In this document: positions 1 to 11,970 of the stretch, in pieces
Numbering within the stretch: position 1 is the stretch's first letter
Layout of the letters: the number at the start of each line of letters is the position of its first letter
NCBI RefSeq assembly: GCF_000739085.1
Contig: NZ_CP009110.1
Coordinates: 1,426,001-1,490,000, forward strand
Source: Amycolatopsis methanolica 239
Lineage (GTDB): Bacteria; Actinomycetota; Actinomycetes; Mycobacteriales; Pseudonocardiaceae
Length of the DNA stretch: 64,000 nt
Reading direction: 5' to 3'
Notes under the pieces: model-generated
What the model was told of the DNA's origin: nothing
Databases searched by the model: none
The model's input: only the letters and a program-made list of their open reading frames with translations
Translations under genes and position numbers: made by a program

Positions 1-19
1 CGTCATTATCGGGTAAGGC

Positions 20-1180
20 GTGCGCTCGGAGCCACTTTCCTGCCAAGCTGACCATGTGGAGCTGCCAACGCTGTCCGGCCAGGGGCATCTCGCCGAGGTT
101 GTGCCGTCGGTCCTCGCGACGCTGGGTGTGCCTGGTTGCGTCGACACGCTAGGCCTGCCCGATGCTGCCGGAGTCTGTGTGTTGCTGATCGACGGTCTGG
201 GTTCGGAGCTGCTGCGCGCGCACGCCGACGACGCGCCGGTGCTGACCGAGCTCGCGAAGGCGACGCTGACGGTCGGCTGCCCGTCGACGACGGTCGCCGG
301 GCTGGCCGCGATCGGGACCGGGGTCGCGTCGGGGGAGCACGGGATGGCGGGGTACACCTTCGAGGTGCCTGGTTGTGGTGTGCTCAACGCCTTGCGCTGG
401 CGCGAGCATCCCGGCGGCGGCGAGCTGGACCTGCGGCCGGAGGACGTCCAGCCGTTGCCCACGACGTTCGAGCGGGCGGCCGCGGCGGGTGTCGAGGCGG
501 TGGTGGTGGCCGAGGCGAAGTTCGCGAACTCGCCGCTGACGCGGGCGGTGCAGCGCGGCGCGGAGTACCGCGGCGTGTACGCGATGGGTGACCTGGCCGC
601 GGAGACGCTGCGCGCCCTGCGCGAGTCGCCTGGGTTCTGCTACGCCTACCACGGCCAGCTGGACGAGCTCGGTCACCGGTACGGCCCGGGTTCGCCGGCG
701 TGGGTGATGCAGCTGAGGCAGGTCGACCGGCTCGTCGAGTTGCTTGTGGACGGTCTGCCGCCCGGCCGGGTGCTGGCCGTGGTGGCCGACCACGGGATGG
801 TCGCGCTGGGCGCCAACGTGATCGACATCGACGTGACGCCGGAGTTGCGGTCCGGAGTGCGGGCGTTCGGTGGGGACCCGCGGGTGCGGCACGTGTACAC
901 CGAGCCCGGCGCGGCGGAGGACGTGCTGGCCACGTGGCGCTCGGTGCTGGGTCCGCGGGCGTGGGTGACGCGCCGGGACGAGGCGATCGCGGCGGGCTGG
1001 CTGGGGCCGCGCGTGAGCGACCGGGTGCGCTCCCGCTTCGGCGACGTGATAGCCGCCGCCCGGGACGACTTCGGGATGCTGCGCCGCACGGCCGAGCCGC
1101 TGGAGTCGAAGCTGATCGGCCAACACGGCTCCATGACGCCCGCCGAGCAACTGGTCCCGCTGGCGATCGCGCACCGCTGA
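20..1180 (+). CDS. Alkaline phosphatase superfamily protein (nucleotide pyrophosphatase/phosphodiesterase type)
   Basis: The 386-aa product resembles the type I phosphodiesterase/nucleotide pyrophosphatase branch of the alkaline phosphatase superfamily, two-metal hydrolases that cleave phosphate esters or diesters. Visible motifs in order are LLIDGLGSE (first metal Asp), CPSTTVAG (candidate nucleophile Thr), YHGQLDELGHRYGPGS, VVADHGMV and QHGSMTPAEQ, which supply the remaining Asp/His ligands. There is no signal peptide, so it is probably cytoplasmic. GTG at 20 is the first usable start in the window, so a slightly longer N-terminus cannot be excluded. The last codons (PLAIAHR) match the unit of the repeat array that follows directly. 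The substrate cannot be told from sequence. Confidence 0.8.
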   Translation: MRSEPLSCQADHVELPTLSGQGHLAEVVPSVLATLGVPGCVDTLGLPDAAGVCVLLIDGLGSELLRAHADDAPVLTELAKATLTVGCPSTTVAGLAAIGTGVASGEHGMAGYTFEVPGCGVLNALRWREHPGGGELDLRPEDVQPLPTTFERAAAAGVEAVVVAEAKFANSPLTRAVQRGAEYRGVYAMGDLAAETLRALRESPGFCYAYHGQLDELGHRYGPGSPAWVMQLRQVDRLVELLVDGLPPGRVLAVVADHGMVALGANVIDIDVTPELRSGVRAFGGDPRVRHVYTEPGAAEDVLATWRSVLGPRAWVTRRDEAIAAGWLGPRVSDRVRSRFGDVIAAARDDFGMLRRTAEPLESKLIGQHGSMTPAEQLVPLAIAHR

Positions 1181-1715
1181 GCCGCTGATCGGCGGGTGCC
1201 GTCGGCGGTTGCGCGCCCTTGAGGCACCGCGCCTCGTTCTGCCGGCGATTGGCCGCCGCTGAAGGGCCGAGCGACTGGGCGCCGCTGGTGATTGCGCACG
1301 GTTGGGCGCTGAGCGCCTGGCCCCGCTGGCGGTTGCGCGCCGCTGAGGCGCGGAGCGCGGGGGTTCGCCGGCCGGTCGCCCACGGTTGTGGCGCTGGGCG
1401 AGGGGCCCGCTGGCGGTTGCGCACCGTTCAGGGGCTGAGCGACTGGGTGCCGCTGGCGGTTGCGAACCGTTGAGGCGCTGGGCGGCTGGTGGCGCTGAGG
1501 GCCGAGCGACTGGGTGCCGCTGGCGGTTGCGGACCGGCAGGGCGCTGAGCGCCTGGCCCCGTCGGCGATTGCGCGCCGTTGAGGCGCCGAACGGCTGGCC
1601 CCGCTGGCGGTTGCGCCACTGAGGCGCTGCGGGCTGGCCCCGCTGGCGGTTGCGTAGTTGGGGCGCTGGGCGGCTGGTGCCGCTGGCGGTTGCGCACCGT
1701 TGAGGCGCCGGTTCC
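1157..1715. repeat. Degenerate tandem array, about 42-bp period, derived from the 3' end of the upstream gene
   Basis: About 13 imperfect copies of a unit built around CCGCTGGCGGTTGCGCACCG followed by TTGAGGCGCTG and a CGACTGG or CGGCTGG tail. The CCGCTGG landmark (or its variant) falls at 1157, 1199, 1282, 1323, 1407, 1450, 1517, 1559, 1601, 1640 and 1680, so most spacings are 42 bp, or 84 where a copy is decayed. The first copy is coding: it is the end of the phosphodiesterase gene (PLAIAHR plus stop). The array lies between that gene and a convergent TetR gene. Bases 1716-1923 hold no gene or clear repeat that I can see. No CRISPR-like spacer structure is present. Confidence 0.85.
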
Positions 1716-1923
1716 GCGCGGGCTGCTGTCAGTCGTCGATCGGGGGCAGGTGGGCGGCGCGGAGCCGCTCGCTCGGCGTGGGATCCCGGTCGGCCGGATC
1801 CCCCTTGCCGTGGAACCCCCGGTGGCTGGATTCCCGTCAATCGGGGAGCCGCGACCGTCGAATTCCTGCCGGCCGTTTGCCTTGGACGTGGATCGGGGCA
1901 GGCGGCGTGGAATCCCCGCCGGC

Positions 1924-2487
1924 TCAGGGCTTCGGCCGGCGCAGGCCGTCCAGCAGCACGGTGAGCAGCCGCTCGGCCGTCTCGTCGTTGCCTTCCGCGG
2001 CCACGCCCACCCCGTGCCCCAGCAGGAGCAGGTCGCGCGGTCGCACGTCGTCGCGGATGGCGCCGCTTTCCTGCGCCCGGCTGAGCAGCACTGCGGCGGC
2101 GTCGTTGATCAGCGTCTTGCACACGGCGAACGTCTCGGAATCCCGGTCCATCGCCGCCTTCAGCGTGGCCGCCAGCCCGCGCTTGTGCAGCACGAACGCG
2201 ACCTGCTCGCGCATCCACAGCTCCAGCGCCTCCGCTGGCTCGTGCTCCTCCAGCAACTTGTGTGCGGCGGAGCTCAGCCGCTCGATGTCGTCGCGGTAGA
2301 CGGCTTCGATGAGCGTCTCCCTGGTGGGGAAGTGCCGGTAGAGGGTGCCCGCGCCCACGCAGGCCCGGCGCGCGATGTCGTCCAGCGGGGCGTCCGGTCC
2401 GTGCTCCCGGAACGCCTCGCGAGCCGTGACCAGGATCCGTTCGTAGTTGCGCCGCGCGTCAGCCCGCATCGGCCGCGGTGCCGCCAT
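1924..2487 (-). CDS. TetR/AcrR family transcriptional regulator
   Basis: The 187-aa protein has an N-terminal TetR helix-turn-helix (about residues 10-55; helix pair around DDIARRACVGAGTLYRHF) and a ligand-binding C-terminal domain. ATG at 2487 is preferred over longer in-frame extensions because it follows GAGGGTGAGG and because the extension would run through the divergent promoter. It is divergent from an MFS drug-transporter gene, and three similar inverted repeats lie between them. The usual logic for such pairs is that the regulator represses the transporter and itself until an effector binds. The effector is unknown. Confidence 0.88.
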   Translation of the reverse strand: MAAPRPMRADARRNYERILVTAREAFREHGPDAPLDDIARRACVGAGTLYRHFPTRETLIEAVYRDDIERLSSAAHKLLEEHEPAEALELWMREQVAFVLHKRGLAATLKAAMDRDSETFAVCKTLINDAAAVLLSRAQESGAIRDDVRPRDLLLLGHGVGVAAEGNDETAERLLTVLLDGLRRPKP

Positions 2488-2504
2488 GCGCCTCACCCTC
2501 AAAA

Positions 2505-2588
2505 CCGGACACATTCTCCGGATGCCCTTGCGCAACCGGAGACATTCTCCATATGCTAGCTCCATCGAAGCGGAGAGTTTGTCCGCTT
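2505..2588. promoter_or_regulatory. TetR/MFS divergent control region with three operator-like repeats
   Basis: Three related sites are visible: CCGGAcacattcTCCGG (2505-2521), CCGGAGACATTCTCC (2536-2550) and AAGCGGAgagtttgTCCGCTT (2568-2588, perfect 7-bp arms). They share a core CGGA-N-A-N-N-TT-N-TCC. A candidate promoter for the MFS gene is TTGCGC (2528-2533), 18 bp, then TATGCT (2552-2557), so the middle site would sit in the -35/-10 spacer and the third just downstream. That position suits repression by the adjacent TetR protein. Assignment to that protein is inference. Confidence 0.6.
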
Positions 2589-2615
2589 CTGTCGTCCTCT
2601 TTCGACGGAGACTTC

Positions 2616-4049
2616 TTGTCTGAGACAACGCTGCCCGCGTCCGGCACGGCTGTCGCCGCGACCGCGGCGCGGCCACGCCCCGGCGTGGTGCTGGCAACCC
2701 TGCTCACCTGCCAGCTGATGATCGTCCTCGACATCACCGTCATGAACGTCGCGCTGCCCCGGATCCAGGCTGACCTCGGGTTCACCGCGGCCTCGCTGAG
2801 CTGGGTGATGTCGAGCTACACCCTCGTCTTCGGTGGTCTGTTGCTGCTCGGCGGACGCGCGGGCGACCTCTTCGGTCGCAAGCGGATGTTCGCCGGCGGC
2901 GTGCTGCTGTTCACCGCCGCCTCGCTCGCCGGCGGCCTGGCCGGATCGGCCGAGTGGCTGATCGTGGCGCGGATCGCGCAGGGCCTCGGCGCCGCCGCCG
3001 CGGGGCCGAGCACGCTGGCCCTGCTCACCACGACCATCACCGAAGCCCGCGCCCGGCTGCGCGCGCTCGCCCTGTTCTCCGGCATGTCCAGCGCCGGGTT
3101 CGCGGTCGGCCTCATCCTCGGCGGGCTGCTCACCGAGTGGCTGTCGTGGCGGGCCGTGCTGTTCATCAACGTGCCGTTCGGACTGGTGGTGGCCGCACTG
3201 GCCGCCCGGTTCGTGGTGGAGCCGCCGCGGCAGCGGGCACGGCTCGACCTGCCCGGCGCGGTGACCGGGACGGTGGGGGTGGCGGCCCTCGTCTACGGCT
3301 TCATCCGCGCCGCCGAGGCGGGCTGGTCGGACACGCTGACGTTGGTCTCGCTGATCGCCGGGCTGGTGCTGCTCGGCGCGTTCCTCGCCGTCGAGGTCCG
3401 CACCGCCGAGCCGCTGCTGCCGTTGCGGTTGTTCGCCGACCGCAATCGAGCCGCCGCGTACGCCAACTTCTTCCTCGGCCCGATGGCGGGCATGTCGATG
3501 TTCTTCTTCCTCACCCAGTACCTGCAGGACGTGCGGGGCATGAACGCGCTCGGCACCGGGTTCGCGTTCCTGCCGATGGCGCTGCTGGTGTTCGCGCTGA
3601 GCCGGGCCATCCCACGGCTGCTGCCCCGGTTCGGGCCCAAGCCGGTCGCGATCGCCGGGACGCTGTCGATGATCGCGGGGGTGGGCTGGCTGACGCAGCT
3701 GGCAACCGGCACTCCCTACCTGACCGGTGTGCTCGGCCCGATGGTCCTCATGGGACTGGGCATGGGACTGGCCTTCTCACCGCTCAACGTGATCATCATG
3801 GGCAGCGTCCCGGCGCGGGACGCCGGCGCGGCGGGCGGTGTGCTGCAGACGATGCAGCAGACCGGCGCGACCCTCGGCCTCGCCATCCTGGTCACCATCT
3901 TCGGCGCGACCACCCGCACCGCGACCGGCTCGCCGCACGACGTGCTGGTCACCGGGATGACGACCGCGTTCGCCGGCTCGGTGGTGATCGCGTGCCTCAC
4001 CTTCGTGGTGGCACTCACCTTCCGTCGCGACGCGGACCGCGCCGCGTAG
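2616..4049 (+). CDS. MFS transporter, DHA2 (14-TM drug/H+ antiporter) type
   Basis: The 477-aa integral membrane protein begins its first helix at VVLATLLTCQLMIVLDITVM. The motif LDITVMNVALPRIQ and the motif A-like GGRAGDLFGRKRMF are typical of the DHA2 multidrug family, which expels hydrophobic compounds using the proton gradient. TTG at 2616 is chosen because GGAG lies 5 bp upstream; an in-frame ATG at 2553 would fall inside the operator region. The gene is divergent from the TetR gene and is probably its target. The substrate is not predictable from sequence. Confidence 0.82.
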   Translation: MSETTLPASGTAVAATAARPRPGVVLATLLTCQLMIVLDITVMNVALPRIQADLGFTAASLSWVMSSYTLVFGGLLLLGGRAGDLFGRKRMFAGGVLLFTAASLAGGLAGSAEWLIVARIAQGLGAAAAGPSTLALLTTTITEARARLRALALFSGMSSAGFAVGLILGGLLTEWLSWRAVLFINVPFGLVVAALAARFVVEPPRQRARLDLPGAVTGTVGVAALVYGFIRAAEAGWSDTLTLVSLIAGLVLLGAFLAVEVRTAEPLLPLRLFADRNRAAAYANFFLGPMAGMSMFFFLTQYLQDVRGMNALGTGFAFLPMALLVFALSRAIPRLLPRFGPKPVAIAGTLSMIAGVGWLTQLATGTPYLTGVLGPMVLMGLGMGLAFSPLNVIIMGSVPARDAGAAGGVLQTMQQTGATLGLAILVTIFGATTRTATGSPHDVLVTGMTTAFAGSVVIACLTFVVALTFRRDADRAA

Positions 4050-4065
4050 GCGTTACCGTGGCCGG

Positions 4066-4365
4066 GTGCCCCGCCGCAACCGACCACACCGTGGCCGCCC
4101 CGACGCCGACCGCGCCGGGGCGGCTCCCGGTTGGGCGCACGCCGAGTCCGGTCCGGACGGTGACTGGCTGGTGCGCAGCGTCCCGGGCAGCCAGGCGACC
4201 AAGGTGTACCGCTGCCCCGGCTGCGACCACGAGATCCAGCCCGGCGTGCCGCACGTGGTGGCCTGGCCCGCCGACGAACTCGGCTCGGTGGCCGATCGCA
4301 GGCACTGGCACCGCGCCTGCTGGGACGCGCGCGGCCGCCGCGGCCCGACGCGCAAGCGCTTCTAG
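4066..4365 (+). CDS. Small actinobacterial protein with a Cys/His zinc-binding pattern
   Basis: The 99-aa basic protein has CPGC at about residues 50-53 and HWHRAC near residue 85, which could bind one zinc ion. The arginine-rich N-terminus and C-terminus suggest nucleic-acid contact, but this is inference. I recognise it only as a conserved actinobacterial hypothetical type. The GTG start has TACCGT six bases upstream (4054-4059), consistent with leaderless transcription. Its stop overlaps the stop of the convergent GNAT gene by 4 bp in CTAG. Confidence 0.6.
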   Translation: MPRRNRPHRGRPDADRAGAAPGWAHAESGPDGDWLVRSVPGSQATKVYRCPGCDHEIQPGVPHVVAWPADELGSVADRRHWHRACWDARGRRGPTRKRF

Positions 4366-4898
4366 GCCCGCCGCGCGTCTTCGGGCTTCGGGAGCTTCCG
4401 GAAGTGGCGGGACACGGCGCCGTCGTAGAAGGTCTCGGTGTAGACGGTGAACCCGAGCCGCTCCGCGACGCGCAGTGACGGCTCGTTGGCGATGTTCACG
4501 CTGATCTGCACCGGAAACTCGGGCAGCTCCCGCTCCGCCCACTCGACCACCGCCCGGGCCATCTCGGTCGCGTAGCCGCGCCCCCACACCCCGGGCCGGA
4601 AACGGTAGTAGAGGTTCAGCAGCCGGGCGCCGCCGAACTCCAGGTGCTGCAGCCCGCCGATACCCGCGACCGCACCAGTGGCGAGCGGCACCACCGCGAG
4701 GTAGCCGAACCCGTGGGCCTTCCAGTGTTCGAGCCAGGCGGTGAGCTTGACCTCGGTCTCCTCCTCGCCGGGCGGCGCGGGGTGGTAGCGGTTGGTCCCC
4801 GGGTCGGTCTGGATCTCGACGACGTCGTCCCGGTCCTCCGGGCGCAGTGGCCGCAGCAACAGGCGGTCAGTGCGGATCTCCCGCCACTCGACGCTCAC
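4362..4898 (-). CDS. GNAT family N-acetyltransferase (RimJ/RimL-like)
   Basis: The 178-aa protein starts with the typical IRTDRLLLRPLRPED strand/helix of the RimJ/RimL-type GNAT group. The acetyl-CoA loop is seen at YRFRPGVWGRGYATEM, and the C-terminal NEPSLRVAERLGF helix is conserved in the group. It would acetylate an amine on a protein or small molecule; the acceptor is unknown. The GTG start at 4898 has TACCTT six bases upstream on its strand, a leaderless arrangement. It is divergent from the alpha/beta hydrolase gene. Confidence 0.82.
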   Translation of the reverse strand: MSVEWREIRTDRLLLRPLRPEDRDDVVEIQTDPGTNRYHPAPPGEEETEVKLTAWLEHWKAHGFGYLAVVPLATGAVAGIGGLQHLEFGGARLLNLYYRFRPGVWGRGYATEMARAVVEWAERELPEFPVQISVNIANEPSLRVAERLGFTVYTETFYDGAVSRHFRKLPKPEDARRA

Positions 4899-4936
4899 AG
4901 GGCGAAGGTAGCGCGCCGGTCCAGCACAATCTCGGT

Positions 4937-5689
4937 ATGGCTGATCTTCCCCTGGTCCTCCTCCACGCCTTCCCGGTGGACGCCCGCATGTGGAACCCCG
5001 TCCGCGGCGGTCTGACCACCCGGCACCGGCTGATCACGCCCGACCAGCGGGGCCTCGGGCGGACGCCGCTGCCCGGGACCGACCGCGAGCCCAGCCTCGA
5101 CGACGCCGCCCGGGACGTGGTCGCCCTGCTCGACAAGCTCGAACTGGAGCAGGTCGTGCTCGGCGGCTGCTCCATGGGCGGCTACGTGAGCATGGCCGTG
5201 CTGCGCGCCGCGCCCGAGCGCGTCGCCGGGCTGGTCCTCATCGACACGAAGGCGACCGCGGACGCGCCCGAGGCGGCCCAGGCCCGGCGGGACCTGGCGT
5301 TGCGCGCCGAGTCCGAGGGCGTGACCGGCTGGCTCGCCGAGGCCATGCTGCCGAACGTGCTCAGCGCCGAGACCCGCGAGACCCGCCCAGACGTGGTCGA
5401 GACGGTGCGTGACCTCATCGACAGCCAACCCCCGGCGGGCGTGGCATGGGCCGCTCGCGCGATGGCCGACCGGCCGGACTCCACCGCGTTGCTGGCCGCC
5501 ACCGACGTGCCCGCCCTGGTGATCGTGGGCGAGGACGACGGGCTCACCCCACCCCACGGCGCCCAGGCGATGGCCGAGACGTTGCCCAGCGGCGAACTGG
5601 TGGTCGTGCCCCAGGCCGGGCACCTCACGCCGCTGGAAGCGCCGGCCATGGTCATCGAGGCGATCCTGGGCTGGTGGCCCTTCGCGTGA
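4937..5689 (+). CDS. Alpha/beta hydrolase
   Basis: The 250-aa hydrolase has the oxyanion-hole segment LLHAFPVDARMW, the nucleophile elbow GGCSMGG (Ser near residue 90), an acid residue in GEDDGLTPP and the catalytic His in AGHLTPLE near the C-terminus. All three triad residues are present, so the enzyme should be active as an esterase, lipase or C-C hydrolase; the substrate is open. ATG at 4937 is preferred over an upstream in-frame start because the upstream stretch overlaps the divergent GNAT gene and its codons look non-coding. Bases 5690-5811 to the next convergent gene hold nothing recognisable. Confidence 0.82.
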   Translation: MADLPLVLLHAFPVDARMWNPVRGGLTTRHRLITPDQRGLGRTPLPGTDREPSLDDAARDVVALLDKLELEQVVLGGCSMGGYVSMAVLRAAPERVAGLVLIDTKATADAPEAAQARRDLALRAESEGVTGWLAEAMLPNVLSAETRETRPDVVETVRDLIDSQPPAGVAWAARAMADRPDSTALLAATDVPALVIVGEDDGLTPPHGAQAMAETLPSGELVVVPQAGHLTPLEAPAMVIEAILGWWPFA

Positions 5690-5811
5690 AGGTGCCCGGC
5701 GGAGGTTCGCGTCGCCACCTCAACAGCTGGACGGCCCCAGCCAGGGCAGCGCCCGCGACGCGCACGCGCCGCCAGCGTCGGAACGCCCCCTGCGCGCTCC
5801 AGCCCACCCGG

Positions 5812-6525
5812 CTAATTCAGTTGAGAAACATCAACGAACTCCTCCAGGGGCCCGGCGTCGCCGAGTACCTCGACCTCTTCGGGACCCTTCCGGCGCCACA
5901 GCAGCAGCAACAGGTCCGACGCCGTCCCGCGCACCGCCGCCGTGGCCTTGCGGTGCTCGCCCGTCACCGACCAGTTCGCGCCGGACGGCCGGACCAGCCA
6001 CTCGCCCGGACCGTCCGTCGCGTGGAGGTGCACGTCCGCCCGGAAGCCGGCCGGTGGGGCGTCCGGGAGGAAGAACCGGAGGAACTCGTCGATCCCGTCC
6101 ACCGCGAGCTCCCGCTCGACTGGTTCGTCCCGCCCTGCCGCCGACAGCGCGTCCCAGCAGTGCACCGCCGTCTCCTGGGCTATCCGGCGCTGGATGAACC
6201 CCGCGTCCTTCCGCTCCGCCCACGTCCACCTGGGCTCGGCCGGGTCGAGCGCGGCCAAGGCGCCCGCCAGCGCATCGACCCCCTCGGCGAACCACGTCAC
6301 CAGCTCGTCGTCCGCCGGCCGCGGCGGCTCCCGGTAGTCGTCCGGCCCGGGAACCGCTCCGGACGCGATCTGCCGCCAGAACCAGTGGACTTCGCCGGTG
6401 TGCCAGACCAGCTCGGCCACGTCCCAGCCCGGGCACGCAGGCACCGCCGCACGCAGGTCTCGCACCGCTTCCGCCAAGCGGCCGCCGTCCCTGCGCAACG
6501 CCGTGAGGTACCCGGGCTTCTCCAT
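5812..6525 (-). CDS. Maleylpyruvate isomerase family mycothiol-dependent enzyme
   Basis: The 237-aa protein carries the DinB-like MDMPI N-terminal domain. The metal-binding set is visible as WHTGEVHWFW (His) and QETAVHCWDA (Glu and His). Family members use mycothiol as cofactor and include maleylpyruvate isomerases and thiol transferases; most paralogs have unknown substrates. ATG at 6525 leaves a 10-bp gap to the stop of the upstream phosphotransferase gene, so the two are probably cotranscribed. A GTG at 6549 is an alternative start that would overlap that gene. Confidence 0.75.
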   Translation of the reverse strand: MEKPGYLTALRRDGGRLAEAVRDLRAAVPACPGWDVAELVWHTGEVHWFWRQIASGAVPGPDDYREPPRPADDELVTWFAEGVDALAGALAALDPAEPRWTWAERKDAGFIQRRIAQETAVHCWDALSAAGRDEPVERELAVDGIDEFLRFFLPDAPPAGFRADVHLHATDGPGEWLVRPSGANWSVTGEHRKATAAVRGTASDLLLLLWRRKGPEEVEVLGDAGPLEEFVDVSQLN

Positions 6526-6535
6526 GCCGGGAAAG

Positions 6536-7368
6536 CTAGCGGGACCCACCGACAGTTTTGAATCGCCGCAGGTCAGCCTGCACTTCCGGCAACCGTTCCG
6601 GGAACCGGCGCGCGATCGCGAACCGCCAGCACACCCCGAACAGGTCGCGCAGCCTCAGCCACGGCGCCAGCTCGTCGGGATCCGGCGCGCCCGGGTACGC
6701 GGCGACCGCGGCGCGGCCGTCCAGCCGCGTGGTCAGCGCCAGGCATGCCAGGCCCCAGAGGACCGGCCCGGCCCAGGTGTCCTCGAAGTCGAGCCAGTGC
6801 GGCTCGCTCGCCGTGGCCAGCAGGTTGCCCGGGTGCGCGTCGCCGTGCAGGGGCTGCGCCGGGCCGTCCGGCAGCGCCGCCTCGAGGGCGTCGACCTCGT
6901 CCGCCAGCTCCGCAGGCAGGTCGAACCGCGAGATCCAGGAACGGGCCTCTGCCAGCGGTCCCGGCGCGTCCAGCGGATCGGGGAAATCCCGCAGCGCGGC
7001 GTGCAGTGCGGCCAGCGACCAGGCCGCCTCGCCGGGGGCGAAGACGTGATTCGGGTCGTGACGTGTGAAACGCCACAATGTGACCGGAAGACCGTTCGCG
7101 ACGTGCGGACCTGGGCTTTCGAACGGCGGCACGACCGGCGCGTCCCGCATCTCGAGGAACGACGAGAGTGCCACTTCGCGGGCCAGCGACTGGAGCACCC
7201 GGGCCGCGCGACCAGCGTCGTCCCGGGCACCCTCGCCACGACCGCACCCAGTCTCACCAGCACGTTCGACCGCGTGGCCAGCACTTCCGGGTGCTCGGCG
7301 GGCAGCCGGAACCGCTGCCCGACCTCGACCGCGGCCGCCCCGGCGGCGGTCGTGTGGCGGTCTCTCAT
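6536..7368 (-). pseudogene. Phosphotransferase (APH/choline kinase fold) with a one-base frameshift
   Basis: Two frames together make one aminoglycoside-phosphotransferase-like protein. The N-terminal frame starts at ATG 7368 and reads [10 protein letters not shown] to [11 protein letters not shown]. The remainder ([20 protein letters not shown] onward) continues in another frame through LHGDAHPGNLL (catalytic loop) and WLDFEDTWAGP (metal-binding Asp). The switch lies at about 7205-7212, where restoring one base in GGTCGCGCGG would rejoin the frames. Total length is 833 nt, not a multiple of three. It is either a recent loss-of-function mutation or a sequencing error in a GC-rich run. It is upstream of and close to the MDMPI-type gene. 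Confidence 0.75.
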
Positions 7369-7479
7369 GGCGTGATCTTCCCAGCCGGTGCGCACCTGTG
7401 TCGGGGGCGAGGGATACGATCCGGACTGGTCGCGTTCGCCGCGGCCGCTGACACACCGAAGAGGATCTTGGAGGCAGGA

Positions 7480-11265
<3,786 letters not shown>

Positions 11266-11284
11266 CCCCGATCGAGGAGTGCGT

Positions 11285-11704
11285 GTGAGCCTGGACGTCC
11301 GCCGCGAGGGCGAGCACGAGTTCGTCGGGCGCAACGAGCGTGGCGCGTCGGTGCGGATCGGGCGGAAGGGCGCGCCCGGGTCGTTCTCTCCCGCGGAGCT
11401 GCTGCAGATCGCGGCGGCCGGCTGCGCCGCGGTGACGGCCGAGGAGCTGATCACGCGCCGGACCGACGCGCCGCTGCGTGTGGCGGTGACCGCCGACCGC
11501 CGTGAGGGGGCGTCCGAACTGGACGCGGTGCACGTGCTCTTCGACGTCGACCTGTCGACACTGGCGGACGACGAGCGGGACAAGGTGGTGGCCGCGGTGG
11601 ACCGTGCGATCGAGCGGTTGTGCACGGTGTCGCGGACGCTGAAGAAGGGGATCCCGGTGACGGAGGAGTTCGCCGGTGGACCGGAGGACGGCTCGCGCCG
11701 GTAG
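11285..11704 (+). CDS. OsmC family protein (organic hydroperoxide resistance fold)
   Basis: The 139-aa protein has both expected cysteines: the first in LQIAAAGCAAVTAEEL (about residue 49) and the second in ERLCTVSRTLKKG (about residue 115). In Ohr/OsmC proteins these form the peroxidatic pair that reduces organic peroxides, usually with lipoylated or thiol partners. GTG at 11285 is chosen because GAGGAG lies 5 bp upstream; GTG 11279 is an in-frame alternative. It is the last gene of the serB-pth run and faces the convergent helicase gene across a repeat array. Confidence 0.82.
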   Translation: MSLDVRREGEHEFVGRNERGASVRIGRKGAPGSFSPAELLQIAAAGCAAVTAEELITRRTDAPLRVAVTADRREGASELDAVHVLFDVDLSTLADDERDKVVAAVDRAIERLCTVSRTLKKGIPVTEEFAGGPEDGSRR

Positions 11705-11786
11705 GGCAGGCGGGGACTGGCGGCTGGAGACGCAGGCCCTCACGTGAGCGTTCGGCCCGCGTCGGGGATGGTTCGCCGCGGGCCGA

Positions 11787-11968
11787 GCGCGGAGCTCGCG
11801 GTGCGGGCGGGGAACTCGCGCTGCTTACTCGCGCCGCCGAGCGTGGGACTCGCGCCGCTGGAGGCAGAACTCGCGCGGCTGAGCGTGGGACTCGCGGCGG
11901 TGAGTGTGGAGCTCGCGCGGCTGGAGGTAGAACCCGCGGCGTTGAGGGTGGGGCGCGCGAGTGCGCGG
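11787..11968. repeat. Tandem array with exact 21-bp period between convergent genes
   Basis: The unit is about GAGCGTGGGACTCGCGCGGCT. The CTCGCG landmark (or close variant) falls at 11795, 11815, 11828, then with exact 21-bp steps at 11849, 11870, 11891, 11912, 11933 and 11954. The 3' end of the upstream OsmC gene (ACGGCTCGCGCCGGTAG) resembles one unit, so the array may have grown from it. One forward frame reads through the array as leucine-rich heptads, but I see no reason to call it a gene. The array ends at the stop of the convergent helicase gene. Confidence 0.8.
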
Positions 11969-11970
11969 GG

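Noticed and set aside
1157..1715. CRISPR array
   Set aside because: Repeats are imperfect and contiguous, have no unique spacers of constant length, and no cas genes are near.
149..2218. A 689-codon minus-strand open frame across the repeat array
   Set aside because: Composition is repetitive Arg/Ala/Pro from the repeats and the antisense of a good gene; no family similarity.
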